Assembly: GCA_965112735.1 (NCBI GenBank)
Contig: OZ218953.1
Span: forward strand, 868,001-932,000
From: Phaeosaccion multiseriatum
Taxonomy: Eukaryota > Ochrophyta, other classes
Direction: 5' to 3'
Length of the DNA: 64,000 nucleotides
In this document: one piece after another, positions 30,807 through 40,601 of the stretch
Numbering within the stretch: the stretch's first letter is position 1
How the letters are laid out: the number at the start of each line of letters is the position of its first letter
Program-made: the position numbers and the translations under genes
The notes under the pieces: model-generated
Database searches by the model: none
Told to the model about the DNA's origin: nothing
The model's input: the letters and a program-made list of their open reading frames with translations, nothing else

Positions 30807-31642
30807 GGAATGTGCGGATGCTTCCTTCCTTCCTTCCTTCCTTCTCTTCCTTCCTTCTCTTCCTCCCTTCCTTAGACTTGTTCCTTGGAATAAAAGTGTG
30901 CTTCTTCCTTCAGATTCCTTTCCTTGGAATGAGTAAGGAGGGTGCTCGAGTGAGTGACGTGACATGGCATCGCTTGGCGTGGTGTCATGGCTCGAGAGAG
31001 AGGGGGAGAAAGTAGAGGGATACTACCGAGTGTCAGGCCCACCACTACCGAGTGTCAGGCCTGTCATACGGAGAGTCAGGAGAGTCAGGAGAGTCAGGCG
31101 CGGCGCCAGACAGACCGATGGAGGTGGAATGGAATGGATTGTCGGGTGGGCCTACCCTACCGCTCGGTACGGCACTTGCTTGGTACAACACGGTACAACA
31201 CGGTAGATTAGACTCTCGGTTTGACACTTGGTAGGAGGATGTACTCTAAGTGCGTCGGGGCATTCGAAATTAAAGGCGTGACATTGTATGGAAAGGGAAG
31301 AGAAAGGCTTTTCCTCTTTTTTTTTCATATATGTATAAGCTTAACATTGTATATAAAACAAAGAGAACGAGGATTGTGCTCACTTACTCTGATTTATCCA
31401 AAATGTGGGTACTGAGGGGGGGGGAGGGAGGGTGAAAGATGCCCCAAGCTCCATTAAACACTCTCCTTCGTTGCTTCTTGTATCAATTCTTCCCCCTCGG
31501 GGCGATTGTCATGAGAGCGCTTGCCCTCCTCTGAGACGCTGTCCCCCAAGAGAGGCTTAAATAGCCTATACGGTGAAAGCTACCCAGCACCACAGCACAC
31601 ACCTACCCTACACCACACCAGTTGGTGATACACCACACCGCA
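30807..31642. other. Convergent 3' spacer
   Basis: Between the tail-to-tail LRR-PAQR and histidinol dehydrogenase genes. Holds (CCTT)n at 30821-30865, ACTACCGAGTGTCAGGCC twice near 31022-31063, GAGAGTCAG units at 31071-31096, and an AT-rich segment around 31310-31370 that could serve as polyadenylation sequence (an AATAAAA lies at 30889-30895 on the plus strand). No gene. Confidence 0.5.
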
Positions 31643-33565
31643 CTACACCTTCTGCTTCTTGGCTGCACTGCTGCCGTTCGCCCCCTCCCCCTCCCCTCCC
31701 TCCTTTGGCAACCTGCATTCTGCCGCCCGTGCGTGGCCTTCGAGGCCTTCTATCCGCCCAAGCTGTACGCTGTCCTTGACGAGTTGCTCAGATGCCGCCT
31801 TGTCGTCGATTCGCATCCAGGTACGGACTCGGAGGAAGTTGAAGACGGATAGGCCGCCCTAGGATGGAGGGAGGGAGGGAGGGGGGGGAGGGGAGGAGGG
31901 GAGGGAAGAGGGAGGGGAGAGGGAGGGGGAGGGAGAAATGGAGAGCGAGCCCACAAGGCATAGAGACGGGGGGGAGGGAGTTGGAGCTTGAGAGAACGCA
32001 CGTGGAGCTCAAGTATATGTCAGTGAAGCGTTCAGTCCCACACAAGCAAGTGCCAATGAAGGGCACACATGGAGCTCAAGTATATGTCAGTGAAGCGTTC
32101 AGTCCCACACAAGCAAGTGCCAATGAAGGGCACGTGGAGCTGAAAGCGTGTGTCAGTGAAGCCGAAGGGGTTTGTTTCAGTCCAACACAGCGTATGCTAT
32201 AGTGAAATGGATATATACGTGCCAGGCAGACGCACGAGTGTTGATCCTCTCACCGTGTAACGCCCAGTCCCCCCGGTGGGCAGCACGTGGTTGGGTCCTG
32301 CGCCATAGTCACCCAATACCTCCGCCGCCCCCTCGCCGATGAACAGACCGCCTGGAGGGGGGGGACACAACGAGAGGGAGAGAGAGAGTGGTGCGTGAGA
32401 TCGATTTCACACGTCCAAGAGCATGCAACCAGCAAAAGCAATAACAACAACAGTATCATCATCTACGAAGCCTCACCAAAATCTTATCTAATCCAAACCC
32501 AACCGAACCCAACATGTTAACGCCCTTCCCCCAACCTATATACCTATACCATTAACGTGGAACGTGGAACGTACCGTAGTTGTTGCACCTGTCCGCTACT
32601 GCCTGCGAATCCCGTGTCTGAATTTCGAGGTGCTCGGGCGCAATCTTGTCCGACACGGCAAGCGCCTCCTCCACAGAGGCACACACGACGGCAAAGCCCT
32701 CCTTCACGGCCTCTCGAGCGGTGTCTCGTGTGGGGAGGGAGGACAGACGGAGGCGGAGCGCAGCATTCACTCGGGTCACGAGGTCTGTTGTTGATATTGT
32801 TGTGGGGGAGGGAGGAGGGGGGGGGGAGGGATGAGCGTGCGTGTGTGCGCGCGTGTGCGTGTGAGTTGTATGTGTGTGTGTATGTGTGTGTGTGTGTGTA
32901 CGTGTGTGTGTGTGCGTGTGACTTGTGTGTGAGGAAGGTAGGTAGGAAGGACCGCACCTGCGTCGGTGGAGACGAGGATGGGCCTGGCGTCAACGTCGTG
33001 CTCTGCTTGCGCCAACAGATCGGCCGCCACGATGTCCGCGTTGGCTGTCTCGTCCGCAATGACCAGCACCTTGTGGGAGAGGAATGGTGAGGTTAGGGGA
33101 TGGGAGGGAGGGAGGGGAGAGAGCAAGTGGGGGAAGGGAGGGAGGAGGAGACGGAGGAAGGGGAAGGGGAGTTGGAGTTGGGGGTGCGAGTGGTTAAAGG
33201 AAGCCTCCTTCCCTCCCTCCATGCCTCCCTCCTGACCTCCATCCCCTGAGTCAAGTCACCCAAAGAGTTGCCCAACCCAACCTCTACTACCTCAGACACC
33301 CAATCTACCCCCCCAATCTCCCCTACCTCGGAGGGGCCTGCGAGCATGTCAATGGAGCATCGCCCCTGCACCAGGGACTTGGCGGCGGTCACCCATCTGA
33401 TCAGAGAGAGAGAGAGATCAGGCATATGGGTCAAAGGTTACAAGGGAAGAAAGGCACATGACCCGAGCAAGCAAGAGTGCAGAGAGAGAGAGAGGGATAG
33501 AGATAGAGATGGACAAATAGAGACGTGGAGAGAGGGAGAGAGAGGGAGAGAGATTTGAGATTGAG

Positions 33566-33605
<40 letters not shown>

Positions 33606-33698
33606 GATAAGAGAGAGAGACACACAGTACGCAGGTCGGCTGGGACGCCATTTCGTTCAGCAGCAGATACCAGCAAACACAAAGCACCCTCCCCACAT

Positions 33699-33765
<67 letters not shown>

Positions 33766-34814
33766 AAGACAACTCTCACCTATTCCCGGGCCCCACAATG
33801 ACGTCACAGGCGGGCACGTCCCCCACCCCCTCGGCCATGGCGGCAATGGCCTGCGCCCCCCCTACACACAGGAACGCGTCCGCCCCGGCCACGTATGCGG
33901 CTGCCAGAGTGGTCGGAGCAGGCCGAGGGGAAGCTACTACAACAGTTGGTACACCGGCCACGCGCGCTGTGATGGCGGTCATGAGTACTGAGGAGGGGAG
34001 GGGGTAGCGCCCCCCGGGGGCGTAGCAGCCGGCGGTGGCGACGGGGGCAATGGTCTGGCCTGCCTTGCCCCCCGGGATGGGGATCTCCACCTCTGTGACA
34101 CTGTTGCGCTGCGCCTGGTGTGGGGTGTGGGGGTAGGGGGTGAGGGTGTTGGGGAGGAGGGTGGGGGGCGGGGCAAGGCAAGAGAGCACCGCAACGAGGA
34201 GGCAGACAGGGGTGGGAGGCTGGTGTTGTCAGTATTCTATGTATGACAGAGACCTAGGAAAGCAACAACACAAGCGCTAGAAGATGGCCCACCATTTAAT
34301 GTGGATAAAATAGATCCCGCCCCCCTCCCTTCTCTGTCTCCGCCTTCGTTTGCTGTCCTCTAGTAGCGGGGACACATCTCCCACAATTGGGCCAAGAGCA
34401 TGTCGACACTCTAACATAGCCACCAGTATCGCTGCGCACGACACATGAATGCCTGCCTGCACCCCCCGCCCCTCCCGCCCGCCCCTCCCTCGCTGGCTCG
34501 CCGTTCTCGCTCACCTCAGCAAACGTCTTAATCCGCTGTGCAGTCCTCTCTAGAAGCTCCTGCTCCCCCTTGTCCAGCCCCTCGAACGTGCTCTTCAACA
34601 CCTCCTTGGACACGGTGTAGCTGTCGGTCTCGGCCTTTAGGTCGCCGAGCTTGCATGCCTGCCGCTTCAGGCCAACCTCCCCGTGTTCCCGCACGTCCTG
34701 CACAATAACCTTCGCCTGCTCCAGAGCCTTGGGACACACCGGGTCCACGTGGGTACCGTGCACCTTCGAAGCCTCGAGGATGCGGAGCACAGGCTCTTCC
34801 GCGCTGGGGGCCAT
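31643..34814 (-). CDS. hisD: Histidinol dehydrogenase
   Basis: Seven exons: 34814-34515, 34114-33780, 33396-33327, 33069-32958, 32784-32575, 32351-32254 and 31858-31643, all in phase, 446 residues, close to the family's 430-440. It catalyses the last two oxidations from L-histidinol to histidine with NAD and zinc. Motifs in order: [75 protein letters not shown] (zinc Gln and His), APEHLEIQT (catalytic Glu-His), [20 protein letters not shown], and the C-terminal [11 protein letters not shown] with the last zinc His. No plastid presequence precedes MAPSAEEPV, unlike plant enzymes, so either an upstream exon is missed or it is cytosolic. A Lys-rich tail (AAKKQKV) ends it. Intron 6 has a 66-bp repeat. 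Confidence 0.93.
31998..32200. repeat. About 66-bp tandem repeat in hisD intron 6
   Basis: Two near-identical units plus a decayed third (cores TGGAGCTCAAGTATATGTCA at 32003 and 32070, and a variant at 32135), each with CAGTCCCACACAAGCAAGTG. Period 65-67 bases. Confidence 0.85.
32837..32945 (+). repeat. (GT)n microsatellite in hisD intron 4
   Basis: GTGTGT/GTGCGT tract between the exons ending at 32958 and starting at 32784 (minus strand). A second pair, (GA)n at about 33480-33625 and (AC)n at 33701-33752, fills intron 2. Confidence 0.9.
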
Positions 34815-35278
34815 TGTTCTCCCCTTTTTCTTGTGTTGCTTGTCCTCCCTTGTTCTCCTTCTTCTCCTCCCCTTGCCCTGCGTAATCTTTCAGACTCCTT
34901 CGAGCTGAAGAGCTGCTGCTGCTGCTGCTTGCTGCTGTTTGAGCAATCCGCGCCCCCCCCCACAAGAATCGATCCGTGAGGTGGCCTGGCGACTGTGGAT
35001 TACCAATGACCCCTGGACTTGAAAAAATCAGCACAGACTTGTCAGGAGGAGAGGCGCACTTTTATAGTGTCGACCTGTCCCTCCTTCCCCCTCCTCTAAA
35101 AGGAGGTCAACGCTGCTTAAATAACCACAACTGCTACATTCCAGCAGTAGTATTGGCTTAGTGAAGGATTTCTCATGGCAGGAAGGTGGCAGGGCTGGTA
35201 GTAGCAGCAGCAGTCAAGCAAAGAGAGGTACACATCAAACATTTCAAACCATGACACCACCAGCAGCAGCAGAGACAA
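34815..35278. promoter_or_regulatory. Region upstream of hisD and of the disrupted gene
   Basis: About 460 bases between divergent starts. Minus-strand frames extend upstream of hisD (poly-Ser at about 34905-34940) but in a different frame from the enzyme. GCTGCTGCTGCTGCTGCT lies at 34913-34930. No core promoter identified. Confidence 0.3.
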
Positions 35279-36981
35279 ATGGAGGAGAATGAAGAAGCTG
35301 TAGCGGGGCAGCACAAAAGGATGGAACAGAACCACCTTTGTGACAGTCCTGAAGAGATTTCTGATTATCGATTTCTGGCGCACAGGGCTCTGAGAATACG
35401 AGTGGAAAGGCCGCAGGAGCGCACGACGACAATGACAGTGCCAGTGATTGGGACGACGAGACTTGGACGCAAGCCGGTGCTCTGGCAGATGCAGCCGCTG
35501 CGGCGGCACAACCAGCGACCGCTTCGAAAACTGGCACTCAAGCGAGAGTGGAGGCTGAGCTTGCAACAATCGCCGCAGCACAAGAGGAGAGGCGGAAAGC
35601 AACAATTGCAGGCAGCAAGGCAGGACTTGCTCAACCAGAAGGCGACTTTAGAAGATGCTTACAAAACTGGAGGAGGACGAGGCCGGCCCTCGAAGGGTAT
35701 AAGCGAGAAGAAGCGGTTGATTGCTGCAGCTATAAAAGGAATTGATGAGGATTTCCTGCTCCCAGCGGAGCAGGAAGAGAAGCGAAAGAAGGAGATGGAG
35801 GAGAGGAAGAAGAAGGGCTGTGACATGTCTTCGAGCGCAGACAGGGTAGATGGTGCAAGTGGTGACCACTTCGTAGGGTTTTCTTCGCCGCCCCTTGGTC
35901 GCACGTCTAAGCGGTACGTTCTCAATTATCGCCTCTTCGCCGCCCTTTCTGTACATACCTTGACACACTTTCTTGCCCCTGTTGCTCTCGCCCCCTTTCT
36001 ACATCTTTTCTTTGTGCTAACAGGGGTGAGAACGACAAGGATGAGGACGAGGAGGATGGTAATACGGGCGAGGAGGGGGGCGGTTGTGGTGGGGGAGGGT
36101 TTGGGACGAAGAATAGACCACCAGCGCAGACTGAGTTCATCAAGGTAGCACTCCAGGCGGCAAAGGATCAAGAGAAAGGGTTGCCTGCTTGGCAAACTCC
36201 CTACTTCAGGGCCTCGACGCCAAGCCGCCAGTCTGAAGTGGGGGGGGGTACGCCCAACGTGACGTGTATGTCCACCTCTTCCACAACCTTGGAGAGGACC
36301 ATCGACAGCCTCTTTGCGCATGGCATACCTCGTCAAAGTGTGTACAAGCTAAAGGATGGACGTCGCCGCAGCGGGCTGTGTATGTCACCAGCCTCGAGGA
36401 CAACTTTTTCATGGTGGGGACAAGGCATCGGTGTACAGAGCGATTGGAGGAGAAGAAACGGGTGAAAGCTGAGTACAACGAGGCGGAGAAGAGGAAGGAA
36501 ACATTGCAAGAGCAGGTTCGTGTGCTTCGGTTGTGTCTCATTTGCGCTACTCTCTGGGGCTTTTGATGAAGACGCCTCGCCTCTCTTCTTCGCCCTCCTT
36601 CCTTGTCCCCACCCCTGTTCAGATTGCCGCTCAGAAGAAAGCCGTTAGCGAGTACTCGACCTCCTTCTACTCCTACGACCCACGCGTCACCACAGCGTGT
36701 AAGGAGAACGTGTGCTTCCAGTGGGTGACTGCAGAGCTGCCTGGAGGATCAGCCGTGGGAGCAGGGGGAGCAACAGCAGGAGTAGGAGTAGTACGTGCTG
36801 GTTCTGCTGCTGCTGCTGGAGGAGGAGGAGGAGGACGAGGACGAGGAGCTGCTGCTGCTGGAGGAGGACGAGGAGGGGAAAGGGCAGCAGCAGCAGAAGT
36901 AGGACCACCGCCGGCACCAGCAGCCGCAGCACTGTGGCCTGCAATGGGAGGATCAGGGGCAGGACCGGCGGCTGGAGGATA
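35279..36981 (+). pseudogene. Disrupted gene resembling DUF6729 proteins (Cys/His domain)
   Basis: Coding signal is strong but needs frame changes. Exon 35279-35913 ends ...PLGRTSKR at a GTACGT donor and joins 36024 in phase (GENDKDEDEEDGNTGEEGGG, then EFIKVALQAAKDQEKGLPAW). At the run of nine G around 36240-36248 the frame must shift by one to enter DVYVHLFHNLGEDHRQPLCA, AWHTSSKCVQAKGWTSPQRA, VYVTSLEDNFFMVGTRHRCT and a coiled-coil (about 36430-36515). Exon 36623 on gives SEYSTSFYSYDPRVTTACKE. Spaced Cys/His, GWT, and RYRC-like and DPR motifs recall DUF6729, a domain of unknown function; this match is from memory and tentative. Within 35390-35600 another frame (DDNDSASDWDDETWTQAGAL) looks more protein-like than the open one, suggesting a second indel near 35600. 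It may be decayed, or the assembly may be wrong at the homopolymer. Confidence 0.5.
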
Positions 36982-38641
36982 GGGGGCAGGAGCAGCTGTA
37001 GCACCTGCAGACTCTGCTGCTGCAGAGGGTGGTGTCGCTCTCGGGGGGCGGAGGTGAGAGAACCCGCGAGACAGAGCTACGGAAGAGGAGGGAGGCCGAG
37101 AAAAGGAGAAGAACAGAGGCAGGCGCGGAGGGGAGGGAGAGGGCAAAGCTCCAGAAAAGGGCAGCGCGGCAAAGGGAAAGGGAAAGGTTACAGCAGGCTA
37201 AGCAGGGCCCTTCAGGGTGACTCTTACCTTTCTGTGTACGTAGTAATGGAAATAGTAATGGAAGAAGGGGAGGAGCGAGCAGCACCGAGGAGGAGGAGGA
37301 GGAGAAGGAGGAGGAGGAGGAGGAGGAAGAGGAGGAGGAGGAGGAGGAGGAGCTGCAGCAGCAGCACCAGCAGCAGCACCAGCAGCAGCTGCAGCCGCGC
37401 ACTGTGGCCGGCAACGGGAGAAAAAAAGAAGCAAGAGGAAGGCGCGAATAAACAGTTTCAGTTTCCTTTTTTTTCGTTTTTTTTTTTAACTTGTCGTCAC
37501 TGGACTATTATCATTACGAGCGCTCCACCTCTAATAAAGGAAGGCAAGAGCCCCCGCCTTATGCAGCGACGTGGATTGCGATTGGTAGTGTCCCATTACT
37601 TGCACAAGGTGCCTCTGTTTGGCTGCTGAACGGCGAGCGTGGCTGAGTGAGGCCCAGCATGCATGATCTGGCGCAAAAGGGATAATCCGATAATCCAGAA
37701 GGAGGACGCGGACAAGGAGGAGGGGCTCACGGACAACTGCGAGCTCAATGCCGACGAGGTGAGAGGAGAGAGAAGAGGCACACCGGCTTACGTATCATCG
37801 GGCATCTCTGCCTCTCCTTTTCAACCAACCACCAATGCTCAGTGCTTCTCTGATCTCTTTTGTGGGCCGGTTGTGGCTCTGACTGTGGCGGCGCTAACGA
37901 TTGGCTGTGATGTGTGGCTGCTTCCTGTTGCTTGCTGTCCTGTCCTCTTCTGTGCAAACAGCTTGGTTGGCGCACGTTTGCATGGATCATATAATGCAAA
38001 CAGACAGTTGGCCTTGTTTCCGGCCGGCCTTTCTGCTGGCAAGCACAAACTGGAGCTTGCCGGCGTCGTGGACAAGGGGGGTGTGGCCTTTATGCGCAAG
38101 CGGTACAGCGTCTGCCGTCGCAAATATTACCACGATGCAGAGCATGATCGCCGAGCAGCAGGGAGGAGGAGGAGGCATGTGGCTGCAATTTCATGCCGGG
38201 GCCGGGCATGGGAGGCCCCACGGGAGTGCCCCCCCCCTGGGATGGGCCCACCGCGGGCATGATGATAACTTTCCCTTTCCCGCCAGGTGAGTGAGTGCGT
38301 GAGTGAGTGCGTGAGTGAGTGAGTGAGTGAGTGAGTGAGTGACGGAGGGAGGGAGGGAGGGCGTGAGCGAGGGAGGGAGTGAATGAGAGACTGAGAGAGG
38401 GAGTGAGTGAGTGAGGGAGTGCGTGAATGAGTGGGTGAATGAGTGGGTGAATGAGTGAGCGAGTGAGTGGGTGAATGAGTGGGTGACCAACACGGAAGAG
38501 CGGGCGGTCGCAGAAGAGGAGAGAAGGGAAGAGAAGGGCGGATGGAAGGAGGCTGATCCTTCACTCCTTCGCCCGCCTTTTGTCTCTTTTGTCCCCTCCC
38601 ATGTCCCCCTCTCACTCCTTTTGCTTGCTCTGGCGAGGCAG
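36982..38641 (+). other. Unresolved region with scattered possible exons
   Basis: A basic coiled-coil-like frame (ERTRETELRKRREAEKRRRT, 37050-37220) and GAG-repeat sequence (37290-37350) follow the disrupted gene. A short block 37663-37758 (MIWRKRDNPIIQKEDADKEE, ending NCELNADE at a GTGAGAG donor) looks like an exon. Around 37960-38280 all three frames carry fragments, ending at a GTGAGTGAGTG donor (38287), but no frame joins in phase to the exon at 38642. From 38287 to about 38490 the sequence is (GTGA)n/(GGGA)n. This may be the decayed 5' part of the large gene that follows. Confidence 0.35.
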
Positions 38642-40565
38642 CATTTGGGTGTTCCTGCCGAACCTTTTTGGCCTGAAATTGAGTTTCAGCTCATGAGGGG
38701 AAAAGAAATCTTTAGAACCCTATTACACTCAGCTGCCTGGGAGCTGCGGGGAGTGAAAAAACAGGCTATGGCCCGGGTGCTGGCACCCTCCCTTCAGCAG
38801 CAGCACTCCTACGAAGAGAGGTGAGCGAGAGGTTTGAGAGGTTGGGTAGGAGGAAAAGAGGGATGAGTAGCGGCCCGGGCAGGAGGAACAACAACTAGTA
38901 GCTACGCAACACCCTCTCTCCCGTTTGCGTCATTCTCCCCAACGACAAACTTACCCCTCCTGTGTGCTGTGGCACCTGCCTCAGTAACAGCCATGAACGG
39001 CGCAAGAGAGGAGAGAGAACTCAAGGCATGGAAACGTGCCTTCGGAGTCCTCCAGGCATGCGAACCATCCTTCCGACTCATCCTTTCATGGCCTGAAGCC
39101 TACGAGGCAGCTGCCGGACTCTGCCACGAACTTTTTCCACACAAAGCAGACCTTTGTGTGGAGGGCCAGGCTCACGCGCAAACGAGAATAAGGTGAGGAG
39201 CGAGAATGGGACAAAGAGAGGGCGGGGGGAGAGAGTGGTGAGAGCAGCAGCACACACTGGACACGCATCTCTGCTGCGCAGGGGAGAAGGGGAAAGAAGA
39301 CTTGAACTGCACTCTCTTGTTTCCCTTCCTGCCTGCGTGTTCGGGAAAGGGAAACTTGCCTCTCATCCCCTCTGCCTACCCTCTCGCCCCGCTGTGCTTT
39401 GGCAGCTGCCTCAGTGACAACACGTACGGCCTAAGAGAGGGAGAGAGGATGGGACAGGAGGCTTCCTCCGAACTGTTTGCCAGGTGGAGTTCATTGTTCT
39501 GCGAACTCTTCGACTCATATATGGTCCACATCGTGCACCTCGAGTTAGCCAAACCCAAGTTGTTGGGTTTGGCAGGTGTGCTACGCTCCAACGAACCATG
39601 TCAGGAAAAGGTGAGTAGTGAGTGTGTTTCTTTCTTCGTGTGAAAGGGGGGGCTTTTCTTGGCAGGGGAAGAAAGGGAGGAGAGGGGAGCGAGTCTTCCC
39701 TAGTGAGAGGGACTTCAGGGGGGAGAGAGAGAGAGAGTGAGCGGAGGGGGAGGGAGGGGCAACGCGGAAGGAGGAAAGTAAGGTAGTGAATGAGAGGCTG
39801 GGCCCTGATTCATGTATAATCCGTGGAGAGGAAGGTCCATCTCGTCCCGAGTTTGAGCAGTGAGGGAGGGAGGGGAAGGGATGGGATGGGACTTCTGTCG
39901 CCAGCTGTGACAGAAACGGACCTCCATCCATCTCTCTCACATCATTTCTTCCACATTTGCCCTTGCTCCCTCGTTTTGTCCTCCTTCTCGCAACAAAACC
40001 ACTCACCTGTATGTCCCACTGACTCTTTGCTTTCGTGCCTCGTCTGTCCTTTCGTCTTTGGTCCGGCGCAGCACTTGGACTCGCGGTTGGACTTGGACTT
40101 GGACCCAAACCGAGCAGGAGGGGCAGCGGCACCCGCGGCCAACAGCAGTAGCAGAGCGATTGGTAGCATTGGAAGCCTCGGAGGTATCGGCAGTCTCAGC
40201 GGTTCAACGGATAGTCTGAGTCAAGAGCAGGCTGGAGTGGGTATGGGCAGTGACGGTGGTGGTGGTGGTGGAGGAGGTTGTGGTGGTGGGGGAAGGGGGC
40301 GAGGAAGAGGAGGAGGGGGGGGGGAGGGGGCGAGGAAGAGCAGGAGGAGGAGGAGGAGGAGGAGGAGGAGGAGGAGGAGGAGGAGGAGGAGGAGGAGGAG
40401 CCACGCCCAGCGATGGCTCCGCGTCAGGCTCTCCGTCTGGACCGCCGGGTGAGGACAAAGGAGGGTGGATAGTTGTATCGTACGGAGGACGAAAGCACCG
40501 GCATGGAGCAAAGCCAGGCAGAGGGCCGGAGGGGCTGCCACAGACCGCCACAGGAGGAGGAGGAG

Positions 40566-40601
<36 letters not shown>

